Assembly: GCF_031884435.1 (NCBI RefSeq)
Contig: NZ_CP134779.1
Coordinates: 186,001 to 250,000, forward strand
Source of the DNA: Bosea sp. 685
Lineage (GTDB): Bacteria > Pseudomonadota > Alphaproteobacteria > Rhizobiales > Beijerinckiaceae
DNA length: 64,000 nt
Direction: 5' to 3'
Shown one piece after another: positions 26,729-35,159 of this stretch. Every line of letters begins with the position of its first letter. The stretch's first letter is position 1. A program made the position numbers and the translations under genes. The notes below the pieces were generated by a model. It was not told the origin of the DNA. It worked only from the letters and a program-made list of their open reading frames with translations, and did not search any database.

Positions 26729-27588
26729 CCGCCGATCTTGAACGAATAGGTCGCGCCCAGGCCGAAGGTCACCTGGTCGCGCTGCCCCAGCACGCGCACG
26801 ATCGGAGAGGTGTCGGCGGAATCGAGAAGCCGCTCATATTTGACGAAGGTGGTCGTCGTCCAGGCCTGGGACCATTCGTAGTCGAGCGCCGCGCCGACGC
26901 CGGCTGATTTGAGGCCACCTTGGGGGCGGTAGGCCGTCAGCCAGCCATTCACTGCCGCTTCTCCTGCGCTGACGCCGAAATTCTTGCGCATGAAGGCCTT
27001 GTCGCCGAGCGAAAGCCGCGGCCCGCCCGAAAGCGTAAAGGCGCCGAACTTCTCGACCCAATCGGCCGAGAGATCGGCGACGATGCCGTGATGGCCGTGG
27101 AAGCCCTGGCGGATTTCGATGCGCGTGCGCAGGCGGTCCTGGATCGGCCAGAACTCGGCGAAGGCGCCGGCCTCGACCGTCCAGGGCAGGTCCCTCAGGC
27201 CGGTGAGCTTGACGTCGGTGCCGCTGTAGCGGCCGGAGCGAAAGCTGGCGACAGGGCCGAAGCTGAAGGTCTTGGTCTCGTAAAGCGCGTAGTCGAGCCC
27301 ATCCTCGGGACTGCTGAAGCCGGCGTCCTCGCCGACGCGGCGCCAGCTGATCGAGGGCATGCCGGACAAGCCGGCCTTGCTCGCCCCATCATATTTCGGG
27401 CCGAGCTGGGCGGTGCCGCCAAGCGAGATGATCCAGCCGGAGGCGGGCTCGGGATTGAGGACCGGGGCCACGGGATCGGCTGCTTGCGCGCCATTCATCG
27501 CGGCGCAGAGGCCAGCCAGCAGGGCCATCGGCAATGTTGAACGAGCCAAGCGGAAAACTCCCGTAACACTTCGCCAAGGACATGACAC
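26725..27588 (-). CDS. MipA/OmpV family outer membrane protein
   Basis: 287 residues, with a signal peptide ending AQA at about 37. Mature features are typical of MipA/OmpV: WIISLGGTAQLGPKYDGA near the start, SFGPVASFRSGR, alternating amphipathic strands, and a C-terminal aromatic-basic end (GATYSFKIGG). It is an outer-membrane beta-barrel. Family members scaffold murein enzymes or are induced by stress. A start at the inner Met (about codon 21) would shorten the signal peptide and is possible. Confidence 0.85.
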   Translation of the reverse strand: MSCPWRSVTGVFRLARSTLPMALLAGLCAAMNGAQAADPVAPVLNPEPASGWIISLGGTAQLGPKYDGASKAGLSGMPSISWRRVGEDAGFSSPEDGLDYALYETKTFSFGPVASFRSGRYSGTDVKLTGLRDLPWTVEAGAFAEFWPIQDRLRTRIEIRQGFHGHHGIVADLSADWVEKFGAFTLSGGPRLSLGDKAFMRKNFGVSAGEAAVNGWLTAYRPQGGLKSAGVGAALDYEWSQAWTTTTFVKYERLLDSADTSPIVRVLGQRDQVTFGLGATYSFKIGG

Positions 27589-27659
27589 ATCGGCGCCCTC
27601 AGGCCAACGCCTTCTCCTGCATGGGCCTCATTCCTTTGGGCCTCATTTTCCTTGGGGCC

Positions 27660-29039
27660 TCATTCGGCGACGCGGCGATTGACCTTGATGTCGAGCTTCT
27701 TGATGCGATGCCACAAGCTGCGCTCGGCAATCCCCAGCAGTTGCGCCGCCAGGACCTGCTTGCCGTCGGTGCGGCGCAAGGCCTCGATGATGAAGCGCCG
27801 TTCGATGTGCTCGAGCTCGGCGTCGAGATCATGGGGCGGATCGTCGGGCTCACGCTGGCGCGCCGGCGCGTCGAACAGGTCGCGCGGCAGATCGGGTGCA
27901 TCGATCGTCGGCGATTTCGCGACGATGACGGCGCGCTCGACACAGTTCTGCAGCTCGCGGATGTTGCCGGGCCAGGAGTAGGCGCTCATCGCCGAGAGCG
28001 CGCCGGGCGTGAAGCCGATGACGCGCTTGCCGACGCTCTCGGCCAGCAGGCGCAGGAAATGGCCGGCCAGGATCGCGATGTCCTCACGCCGCTCGCGCAG
28101 GGCCGGCAGCTGGATCGGGAAGACGTTGAGGCGATAATAGAGATCCTCGCGAAACTGGTTTGTCGCCACCGCCTGGCGCAGATCCTTATGGGTCGCGGCG
28201 ATGATGCGGACATCGACGGTCTGGCTATGATTGCCGCCGACGGGCTCGAAGCTGCGCTCCTGGATGACGCGCAGCAGCTTGGCCTGGATCGCGATCGGCA
28301 TATCGCCGATTTCGTCGAGAAACAGCGTGCCGCCATCGGCGGCGGCGAAACGCCCGACCCGGTTGGCGAGCGCGCCGGTGAAGGCGCCCTTGACGTGGCC
28401 GAACAGCTCGCTTTCCAGCAAAGCCTCGGGGATCGCCGCGCAATTGACCGCGACGAAAGGGCGCTTGCGCCTGGGGCTGTTGAAGTGGATGGCACGCGCC
28501 ACGACCTCCTTGCCGGTCCCGCTCTCGCCATTGAGCATCACCGTGGCGCGCGTCTCGCACACCTCGGTGACCTGCTCGATCACCCTGCGAAAGGGCGGGC
28601 TGTTGCCGATCAGGTTCTCGAAGCTGTAGCGGCCCTCGAGCTCGGTGCGCAGGCGCTCATTGTCGCGCACGACCTCGCTCAGGCGCAGCGCCCGGCCGAT
28701 CGTTGCCGCGACGTCGTCGATTTCGAAGGGCTTTGCGATGTAGTCGAAAGCGCCTTCCTTGACGAGTTCGACAGCGTCGCGGACGGCGGCGAACGCCGTG
28801 ATCATCACCACCGGGATGTCGGGCCAGCGCCGACGCACCTCGCGCATCAGGGTCCGGCCGTCCATGCCCGGCAGGCGCAGATCGGTGAGAACGAGATCGA
28901 TCCGCTCCCGGTCGAGGATCGCGAGTGCGTCCGTGGCGCTTTCGGCCGCGATGGCGCGGTAGCCGAAATCCTCCAGCGCGGCGGTCAGCACGTCGGCGAG
29001 GCGGGTCTCGTCATCGACGACCAGGATCGTATGCGTCAT
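27660..29039 (-). CDS. NtrC/DctD-type sigma-54-dependent response regulator
   Basis: 459 residues. Receiver domain with DD at 9-10 and phospho-acceptor D53 (VLTDLRLPG). AAA+ domain with Walker A GESGTGKE (171-178) and the sigma-54 loop GAFTGA (218-223), then a Fis-type HTH ending AERSLWHRIKKLDIKVNR. It activates RpoN-dependent promoters. The start overlaps the kinase stop by 4 bp; the longer upstream frame is only kinase shadow. The stop lies in the last of three GGGCCTCATT repeats (27622-27664). Confidence 0.93.
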   Translation of the reverse strand: MTHTILVVDDETRLADVLTAALEDFGYRAIAAESATDALAILDRERIDLVLTDLRLPGMDGRTLMREVRRRWPDIPVVMITAFAAVRDAVELVKEGAFDYIAKPFEIDDVAATIGRALRLSEVVRDNERLRTELEGRYSFENLIGNSPPFRRVIEQVTEVCETRATVMLNGESGTGKEVVARAIHFNSPRRKRPFVAVNCAAIPEALLESELFGHVKGAFTGALANRVGRFAAADGGTLFLDEIGDMPIAIQAKLLRVIQERSFEPVGGNHSQTVDVRIIAATHKDLRQAVATNQFREDLYYRLNVFPIQLPALRERREDIAILAGHFLRLLAESVGKRVIGFTPGALSAMSAYSWPGNIRELQNCVERAVIVAKSPTIDAPDLPRDLFDAPARQREPDDPPHDLDAELEHIERRFIIEALRRTDGKQVLAAQLLGIAERSLWHRIKKLDIKVNRRVAE

Positions 29040-30826
29040 GAGGGCACCCTCGCATCGGCCTTCCTCGCATCGGCCTTGGGCGGGCCGCCGGGCAGGGCAT
29101 CGGGCGGGGCGACGGGCAAGGCGATGGTGAAGGAGGCTCCTTGCCCTTCCTTGCTCGTACAATGCGCCGTGCCGCCATGGGCGGCGGCGACGGACTGCAC
29201 CTTGGCGAGGCCCAGGCCCGTGCCCTTGGCCTTGGTGGTGAAGAACGGGTTGAAGATCTGGCCGATGATGGCGGGGGGAATGCCTGGCCCGCTGTCGGAA
29301 ATCGTCAGCGAGGCTTGCGTGTCCTCGACGGTGAGGCTTGCGGTGATCGTACCGCCCGAGGACATCGCATCCATGGCGTTGAGCATGAGGTTGAGACAGG
29401 CCTGGTGGAGCTGATCGGGATCGCCCGAGATCAGCACGCCGTGGCTCTCATCCTGGATAGCGAGGGCGATATGGCGCTTCGCCAGCTCCGGCGCGGCGAA
29501 GGATGCGACCCGGTCGATCACGGAGCGCAGCAGGAACACCGATTTGCTCGGTTCCTTAGGCTGGGCGAAATCGAGGAAATCGCGCACCAGCGTCTCGATG
29601 CGGCGGACCTCGTCGATGATGTAGCCGAGCATGCGATCCTCGGAGGGGCCGAGCTTGGCGCGGTTGCGCACCACCTCGGTCGAGGTCTTGATGATGCCGA
29701 GCGGATTTCGCACCTCATGCGCGATCACCATCGCCGCCTGTCCCAGCGCCGAGAAGCGGTCGCGCCGGCGCAGTTCGGCCTCCAGGGCCTGAACCTTGCC
29801 GAGCTGTTCGGCCATGATGTTGAACCCGGTCGCCAGTTCGGCGATCTCGCGGCCACCCTGGGCTGGCACGCGTTGCTTGTAGTCGCCGGCGGTGATCGAT
29901 CTGACGCCGCGCGTCAGCGCTCGCAGCGGCTTGACCAGGATGCCCGACATCGCGACTCCGACGATGATGGAGAGCGCGGAGCCGAACAGGAAGATGCCGA
30001 CGAAAAGCCGCCAGCGGCCGATCTGCTCGAAGAAGCCGGCCCGGCTGGTCAGCCCGATGAAGGCGACGGCGACGAGCTTGCCGTCGATGCCGCGAAAGCC
30101 GGTATAGATCGCGCGATAGGCGCCTTCATCGGCCTCCTTGTCGAAGATCGTCCTGGCGCCGGCTTCAAGCTTGTCACGGATCGCCTGGGGAATCGGCCGG
30201 GCTGCGGCGGCGGCAGGATGGGTCAGCAGGATCGGCTCGAAGCCATTGCCGGTGTCGGCGAAGAGCCTGACATCGAGCGATGTCACGACCTTGATGCCGC
30301 CGAGATACTGGTCGTCGAGCCAGGTGCCGACAATCACATGCGCCGTCTTGCCGAGCAGCTTCACGGTCTGGACGGCACCGGCCATGATGTAGTGCTTGCC
30401 GTCGGCTTCGATCTTGAAGATGCCCTGCACGGTCCGCCTCGGCAACGTGTCCGCGGCCACGATGTTGCGCGAGGTGTAGAGCATCTCGTGCTCGTCGGTG
30501 TAGATCGCGATCAGATCGTAGCCAACCGAGCCCAGGACGGCGAGGTCGTTTTCGATGATCGTGGGATGCCGCAACTCGTCTTCGGTCACGGTTTCGAGGC
30601 GTTGCGCGATCACGCTCGCGACACGCTGTGCTTCAAGCGTCGCCTCGCGCACCTCCAGCTTGAAGTAGCGGGAGGTTTCACCCAGCCATTGCTCGACATT
30701 GCTTTCGAACGCGTTCGAAATCAGCCGCGCGGCGACATAGGCCGAAGCCAGCATCGCCGGCACGCTGACCAGCAGAAAGCCGATCACGAGCCGCAGTCTC
30801 AATGTCGTCATGCGGGCGGGTATCAT
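29036..30826 (-). CDS. Membrane sensor histidine kinase, partner of the NtrC-type regulator
   Basis: 596 residues from ATG 30826; a second ATG at 30811 is possible. TM1 is at about 8-30, followed by a periplasmic Cache-like domain with WLGETSRYFKLEVREATLEAQ. TM2 is at about 290-312, then HAMP (KPLRALTRGVRSITAGDY), HisKA (VIAHEVRNPLG with the phosphorylated His) and HATPase_c (LMLNAMDAM, SDSGPGIP, GTGLGLA). It resembles DctB-like kinases. The C-terminus carries a duplicated ADARKADAR. The ligand is unknown. Confidence 0.9.
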   Translation of the reverse strand: MIPARMTTLRLRLVIGFLLVSVPAMLASAYVAARLISNAFESNVEQWLGETSRYFKLEVREATLEAQRVASVIAQRLETVTEDELRHPTIIENDLAVLGSVGYDLIAIYTDEHEMLYTSRNIVAADTLPRRTVQGIFKIEADGKHYIMAGAVQTVKLLGKTAHVIVGTWLDDQYLGGIKVVTSLDVRLFADTGNGFEPILLTHPAAAAARPIPQAIRDKLEAGARTIFDKEADEGAYRAIYTGFRGIDGKLVAVAFIGLTSRAGFFEQIGRWRLFVGIFLFGSALSIIVGVAMSGILVKPLRALTRGVRSITAGDYKQRVPAQGGREIAELATGFNIMAEQLGKVQALEAELRRRDRFSALGQAAMVIAHEVRNPLGIIKTSTEVVRNRAKLGPSEDRMLGYIIDEVRRIETLVRDFLDFAQPKEPSKSVFLLRSVIDRVASFAAPELAKRHIALAIQDESHGVLISGDPDQLHQACLNLMLNAMDAMSSGGTITASLTVEDTQASLTISDSGPGIPPAIIGQIFNPFFTTKAKGTGLGLAKVQSVAAAHGGTAHCTSKEGQGASFTIALPVAPPDALPGGPPKADARKADARVPS

Positions 30827-30855
30827 GAGACGATCATCCCGCGCGCGATCGCGCC

Positions 30856-30959
30856 GCATTCGAGCGTTTCCGTCCGAATGCGAAAAACGTGATCGATTCT
30901 GAAAGCTTAGAGCATTGCTCGTGCGAAAAAGCGGCACCCATTTCGCTCGAAAACGCTCT
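30856..30959. repeat. GCATTCG/CGAATGC palindromic repeat copy
   Basis: GCATTCGAGCG, CGTCCGAATGCGAAAAACGTGATCG, then AGAGCATTGCTCGTGCGAAAAAG and TTCGCTCGAAAACGCTC. It is the same element as 49181-49400, with the middle deleted. Confidence 0.65.
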
Positions 30960-31003
30960 GGCTGCGCTGGCTGCGCGCTGGAAAAGCGGCAGGGTGCGCA
31001 GCG

Positions 31004-31438
31004 TCATGGACGCCTCGTCCAGATGTCGTCATCGCAAATGAGCCCGCCCATCACGCATCCCTTGATCGAGAGCGTCGTCTTCGACTTCAGCTCCAGCGTG
31101 GTCTTGTAGCTGCGACCGTCCTCGGGATTATAGCCGTCGCCGCTGAATGTGGCAGCAGCGGGGTCGGGCTTGAAGCCGCTGAGCACGCGCAGGCCGAGAA
31201 GCGAGCGCTCCCGGTTTGCGGGGTTTGGGTTGGCGGAGTCGATGCGCGGCTGCTTGAGCCAGACGATCGTCCCGCACAGGGCCGCGCCGCAGCGGGCGAT
31301 CTCGATCTCGGATTCACCATCGGAATCGCGCCAGCGGCCGATGATGTCGGTCAGCGCGTCCGCCATGGCGATCGGCGCGAAGAGCAGGGTGGCGACGATG
31401 CTCAAGGCGAGGGAGGGGGCTCTACGCATGGTCCTCAT
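31004..31438 (-). CDS. DUF2147 periplasmic protein
   Basis: 144 residues. Signal peptide to about 30 (APIAMADA). The mature sequence has IIGRWRDSDGESEIEIARCG, LCGTIVWLKQP and LGLRVLSGFK, the DUF2147 hallmarks: a beta-barrel periplasmic protein often found in envelope or stress operons. It overlaps the SMR gene upstream by 17 bp and ends the operon. ATG 31429 is an alternative start three codons later. Confidence 0.85.
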   Translation of the reverse strand: MRTMRRAPSLALSIVATLLFAPIAMADALTDIIGRWRDSDGESEIEIARCGAALCGTIVWLKQPRIDSANPNPANRERSLLGLRVLSGFKPDPAAATFSGDGYNPEDGRSYKTTLELKSKTTLSIKGCVMGGLICDDDIWTRRP

Positions 31439-31832
31439 CTGTTTCTCCCGATCCCAGTAGAAGGACTCCCGCGATGATCGTGGCGATTCCGCCTGCCTGC
31501 ACGAGGTTGATGCGCTCGCCGAGCACCGCCCAGGCGAGCAGCGGCACAGTGACATAGGCAAGGCCGGTCATCGGGAAGGCCCGGCTCAGCGGCGTGGTTC
31601 GCAGGATGATCATCCAGACGACGAAGGTGCCGCCATAGCCGAGCGTCGCCAGCCAGACGCCCGGCAGGGTCAAGGCCCGGGAGATCATCGCCAGCCCGAA
31701 ATCGAGATCGGCGAGCCCATCGGCCCCCCATTTGAAGGCGATCTGCGTGCCCGTGTCGAGCGCAATGAACAGGGTCCAGATCACGATCGTGCGCCAGGGC
31801 AGACCGGTCGACGGCATTTCGGTCGTGCTCAT
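31422..31832 (-). CDS. EamA/SMR-type small membrane transporter (ArnE/ArnF-like)
   Basis: 136 residues with four predicted TM helices (for example IVIWTLFIALDTGTQIAFKWG, GGTFVVWMIILRTTPLSRAFP, IATIIAGVLLLG). The size and the P-L-S-x-A-F-P segment fit the small EamA proteins that pair as flippases, such as ArnE/ArnF. The start overlaps the FemAB-like stop by 4 bp. The second SMR gene of this operon (33863) may be its heterodimer partner. Confidence 0.75.
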   Translation of the reverse strand: MSTTEMPSTGLPWRTIVIWTLFIALDTGTQIAFKWGADGLADLDFGLAMISRALTLPGVWLATLGYGGTFVVWMIILRTTPLSRAFPMTGLAYVTVPLLAWAVLGERINLVQAGGIATIIAGVLLLGSGETDEDHA

Positions 31833-33001
31833 GATGACACCTGCGCGTGCTGCGAGAGGCGATGGGCTTTCAGATCAGGGTCGAGCCTGTCGAAGGCGAT
31901 ATAGGGGCTGATCGATCGCAGGGCCCAGTTGAGCACGCCTTGCCGGTGCCGGAAGAAGATCACCGACGGCACGAGCCGGCTACCGAAGCGCAGTTTCGAG
32001 GCATAGGCGGTCTGCCCGCTCTGCAGCCGGCCGATGCCATGAGCGAGGCAGTATCGGACATTCGTCATCCAGCTCAGGGCGTAGAGGTTGTGCTCGCGCG
32101 CCAGCGGGTAGCGCATGCCGAGAAACTTATCGATGACGCGCTCGCGCTCGATCAGCAGCAGGTTGAAGGCAGCAAGCGTCGTCCCGACCCAATAGAGGAC
32201 GAACAGCGCCCGTTCGCCCAGCGCTGCCGCGATCCCGGAAAAGTAGCCCGGCGGCAGCTTTTCGAGATCGCCATAGTCGAGGCCGCTTTGCGCCCGTGTC
32301 GATTCGTAGAGCGCGACGATTTCGGCTTCGATGTCGGCGATCGAGTGGCGCATCTCGATCCTGACATCACCGGCCTTGGCGAGCTTGCGGCGGATATCCT
32401 TGCGCGTCGCGGCCGAGAGCGTGGCGAGATAATCGGCCTCGCTTTGGAAAGGCAGATCGAGCACCGCGACCGGCAAGCTGCCGAGGCGGATGAAGCCCTC
32501 ACCCTTCAGGATGCTCTGGAAGGCCTCGGCATCGTCCGGCGCGAGATCCTTCCAGGCGATGATGTGGACGCCCTCATCGCGGCCATGGGCGTCGATCACC
32601 TCCCGCAAGGTAAGCCGGGCCTGCTGCCGGGCCTGTGCGTCGAGCTCGGGCGACAGACCGATATGGCAGCGCTCCGCATAGGGCGATCCGATGCACAGGA
32701 CGCGCAGCGAAACGAGTTTCCGTGCGTGCCGGAACAGATAATCGCCGAGCGCGCGCAGCGGCCCCTGCAGTGGCGTGTCCAGCCGGTAGTCGATCAGGAA
32801 GAACGGCGCGACGGCGATCGTCTCGCCATCGCGCTCGATAGAGGCCGCGGAGGTGACGAGTTCCGCGCCGCTCGCCAGCGCGGCGGTTTCGCAGGCGGTG
32901 TAATAGGCATGGTTTTCCGCCTCGCCTGGGAAGCAGGCATCCCAGGCGTCCGCACTGATCTCGGCGACGCGGCTGGCGATATGCGTGCGCAGCGTCGTCA
33001 T
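31829..33001 (-). CDS. GNAT/FemAB-like acyltransferase (peptidoglycan-recognition type)
   Basis: 390 residues. The C-terminal half has features of the GNAT-fold FemAB-like family: SAATRKDIRRKLAKAGD, SGLDYGDLEKLPPGYF, then LFVLYWVGTTLAAFNLLL and DKFLGMRYPLAREHNLY, where an acyl-CoA or aminoacyl-tRNA donor could bind. Members are annotated as peptidoglycan biosynthesis/recognition proteins without proven activity. An aminoacyl or acyl transfer to the operon's product is a reasonable inference. It overlaps both neighbours by 4 bp. Confidence 0.75.
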   Translation of the reverse strand: MTTLRTHIASRVAEISADAWDACFPGEAENHAYYTACETAALASGAELVTSAASIERDGETIAVAPFFLIDYRLDTPLQGPLRALGDYLFRHARKLVSLRVLCIGSPYAERCHIGLSPELDAQARQQARLTLREVIDAHGRDEGVHIIAWKDLAPDDAEAFQSILKGEGFIRLGSLPVAVLDLPFQSEADYLATLSAATRKDIRRKLAKAGDVRIEMRHSIADIEAEIVALYESTRAQSGLDYGDLEKLPPGYFSGIAAALGERALFVLYWVGTTLAAFNLLLIERERVIDKFLGMRYPLAREHNLYALSWMTNVRYCLAHGIGRLQSGQTAYASKLRFGSRLVPSVIFFRHRQGVLNWALRSISPYIAFDRLDPDLKAHRLSQHAQVSS

Positions 33002-33852
33002 TCGGCCGCGACGGCGCAGGCGCCTGCGCTTTCCCTGGCAGCGAAGGCAGCGGTGAGACGCTGCGCGAGGCCCAGGCTCCGCTCGATGACGACGTCGTTC
33101 TGTCGGTCGATCGTGACGAGGTGGTAGCAGTCGTCGAGCACCACCGTGTCGACGATCCCGCCGAGACGGCGCTGGATATGGACTGCGTTGGACAGGCTTG
33201 CGACGTCATCCTCGCGCGCATGCACGATGAGAGCCGGCTGCTTGATCGTGCCCATGCTGCGGCGGGTTTCCTTGATCAGCCCCCACATCTGCTTGACCGC
33301 ACCCGAGGGCGTGCCGAGCAGGCCGGCGACGGCGCTGTCACCGCGCCCCATCGCATGCACGATCATCGCACGAATGCGCGGATCCTTGATGCCGTAGGGC
33401 TCGCGCTCGACGAAGCGGAAGCGACGGCCCATCGGCGTGTCGATCAGCAGCTTGAGCAGGAAGCTGTACCAGGGAATCGACCAGCCATCATACCAGAGCG
33501 TCGGCGCATAGAGCGCCAGGCCGTCGATATCATCCGGGCGCTTGGCGGCGAGGTACATCGCCATCACCGCACCCATCGACAGGCCGCCGATGATGATCGT
33601 GTCGCATTGCGTCTTCATGCGGTCGAGCGCGGTCTCGACGCTGGCGATCCAGTCCTGCCAGTTCGTCGCGAGCAGATCGGCCTCGCTGCCGCAATGGCCG
33701 GCGAGCTGCGGGCAATGCACGGTATGGCCGCCGCTCCGGTGCAGGGCCCGGGCGACGAGGCGCAGTTCCACGGGCGTTCCGCCCAGGCCGTGGATGAGCA
33801 GGAAACCGGTGCGGTTGCCGGTGAAGCGGAGGCTGTGATCGGCGAGGGGCAC
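32998..33852 (-). CDS. Alpha/beta hydrolase, carboxylesterase/lysophospholipase-like
   Basis: 284 residues. HGLGGTP (21-27) forms the oxyanion hole and GGLSMGA holds the nucleophile S92. The catalytic acid is probably in VHAREDDVAS and the His in DDCYHLVTID (about 245). The layout matches carboxylesterase Est30 and monoglyceride-lipase-like enzymes. In this operon it may deacylate or thioester-cleave an intermediate. The start is ATG 33852, 10 bp after the preceding SMR stop. Confidence 0.85.
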   Translation of the reverse strand: MPLADHSLRFTGNRTGFLLIHGLGGTPVELRLVARALHRSGGHTVHCPQLAGHCGSEADLLATNWQDWIASVETALDRMKTQCDTIIIGGLSMGAVMAMYLAAKRPDDIDGLALYAPTLWYDGWSIPWYSFLLKLLIDTPMGRRFRFVEREPYGIKDPRIRAMIVHAMGRGDSAVAGLLGTPSGAVKQMWGLIKETRRSMGTIKQPALIVHAREDDVASLSNAVHIQRRLGGIVDTVVLDDCYHLVTIDRQNDVVIERSLGLAQRLTAAFAARESAGACAVAAE

Positions 33853-33862
33853 GGTCGTTCCG

Positions 33863-34222
33863 TCAGGCTGTGCGGGCGACGACGACGACGCCCAGAGTGA
33901 TCAGGATAGCGCCGAGCCATTGCAGACGGCTGACGGATTCCTTGAGGAAAACATGGCTGGCGAGCGTCACGCCGAGGAAATTCAGGCTGGCGATCGGGAA
34001 GGCGATAGAGAGCGGGACCTCCGCGAGGATGCGCAGCCAGACGAAGATCTCGATGATGTAAATCAGGACGCCGCCCGCGACCCAGGCCGAGCAGAGCAGC
34101 GCCATCGCCATTTCGCGGCCCTGGACGTCGGGCAGGGTGTCGGCGCCGCGCTTGAGGCAAAGCTGCCCGGCGACGTCGCAGATCACGGAGAAGGCGAACC
34201 AGAGGATCAGCGACAGCGTCAT
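33863..34222 (-). CDS. EamA/SMR-type small membrane transporter, second copy
   Basis: 119 residues with four TM helices. CDVAGQLCLKRGADTL after TM1, and ILAEVPLSIAFPIASLNFLGV, are like ArnE/ArnF and the 60433 gene. The start ATG 34222 overlaps the upstream stop. Two different SMR genes in one operon point to an asymmetric heterodimeric flippase for a lipid-linked product. Confidence 0.75.
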   Translation of the reverse strand: MTLSLILWFAFSVICDVAGQLCLKRGADTLPDVQGREMAMALLCSAWVAGGVLIYIIEIFVWLRILAEVPLSIAFPIASLNFLGVTLASHVFLKESVSRLQWLGAILITLGVVVVARTA

Positions 34223-35142
34223 GACAGCACCCGCTCGAAACAATCCAGCAGGGTGGCGTTGACCTGCGCATTGATCGCCAGATCATCCACTGACGGCGAG
34301 AAGCGCGGCGGATGGTCGAAATAAGCCAGCGCCGCCCGCAGCGGATCGGAAAAGACCGCGGCCGAGTAGTCGCCGCAGACATCGATCCCGAGCACCTCGC
34401 ACTGCGCGGCCAGCCGCTCTACCGCTAGGAGCAGCCGGGCGAGCGGCATGTCGCCCTGGTCCCAGTTGGTCACGGCGTCGCTGCGGCCCAGCACATCCTT
34501 GTCGATGGTGATCCAGATGGCCTTCGTCGGCAGCCCGTCGATCATCTCGTCGAGAAAGCCGTCCCAACGCTCATCGGCGAGATTGCGCCAATGCAGGTGG
34601 CCGCGATCCTGGCGATGGGACGGCCCGTCGCGGTAGCGGCCCCAGATGCGGGAAGGCGCGTGGCGCCAAGGATAGAGCGCGATACGTCCCTGCGATAGCG
34701 CCGGCAGATTGGCGAACTGCAATTCGGGCCGGACGAGGTCGCCGCTGCAAGGGCCGAGCGTCACCACGCGTTTGACATGGGGCAGTTCCAGCGCCCGGTT
34801 GACCCAGGCGCCGCAATTGAAGGTCGGCGGAAAGCGCACCCAGTCGGGGTGGTTGTCGAAATGGATCACGCTGAGATCGCGCCGGACATCGGCCAGCAGG
34901 CCTGCCGTCAGATGGTGGAAATCGCCGGAGCCGTAAAAGGTCACGGACGGGTCGTCACCGGGCGCTGCGCTTTCGCGCAGACGCCCGGTGAATTTGTCCA
35001 TCGCGGCGCGGGTCGCGAGAATCCGCAGCGAGGAGGCAAGATCGGCGGCATCGATGCGGGTGGCGGCTCCCGCATCGATGCGCCGGCGCAGCGGCTCCTG
35101 AGCCGCCACGCTGCCGTCGAGATCGATCACGCGCAATTGCAA
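34219..35142 (-). CDS. Arginase/agmatinase (ureohydrolase) family protein
   Basis: 307 residues. I place the start at TTG 35142 because GGAGG lies five bases before it and the preceding gene's stop is at 35160; the larger frame is shadow of the aminotransferase. VIHFDNHPDW carries the D-x-H-x-D metal motif, and VLGIDVCGDYS the second metal pair region (D-x-C-x-D instead of D-x-D). The H-to-N and spacing changes relative to arginase mean the substrate and metal site are uncertain. It probably acts on an amidino or related compound made with the neighbouring aminotransferase. Confidence 0.7.
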   Translation of the reverse strand: MQLRVIDLDGSVAAQEPLRRRIDAGAATRIDAADLASSLRILATRAAMDKFTGRLRESAAPGDDPSVTFYGSGDFHHLTAGLLADVRRDLSVIHFDNHPDWVRFPPTFNCGAWVNRALELPHVKRVVTLGPCSGDLVRPELQFANLPALSQGRIALYPWRHAPSRIWGRYRDGPSHRQDRGHLHWRNLADERWDGFLDEMIDGLPTKAIWITIDKDVLGRSDAVTNWDQGDMPLARLLLAVERLAAQCEVLGIDVCGDYSAAVFSDPLRAALAYFDHPPRFSPSVDDLAINAQVNATLLDCFERVLS

Positions 35143-35159
35143 GGCCGCCTCCAGGAATG

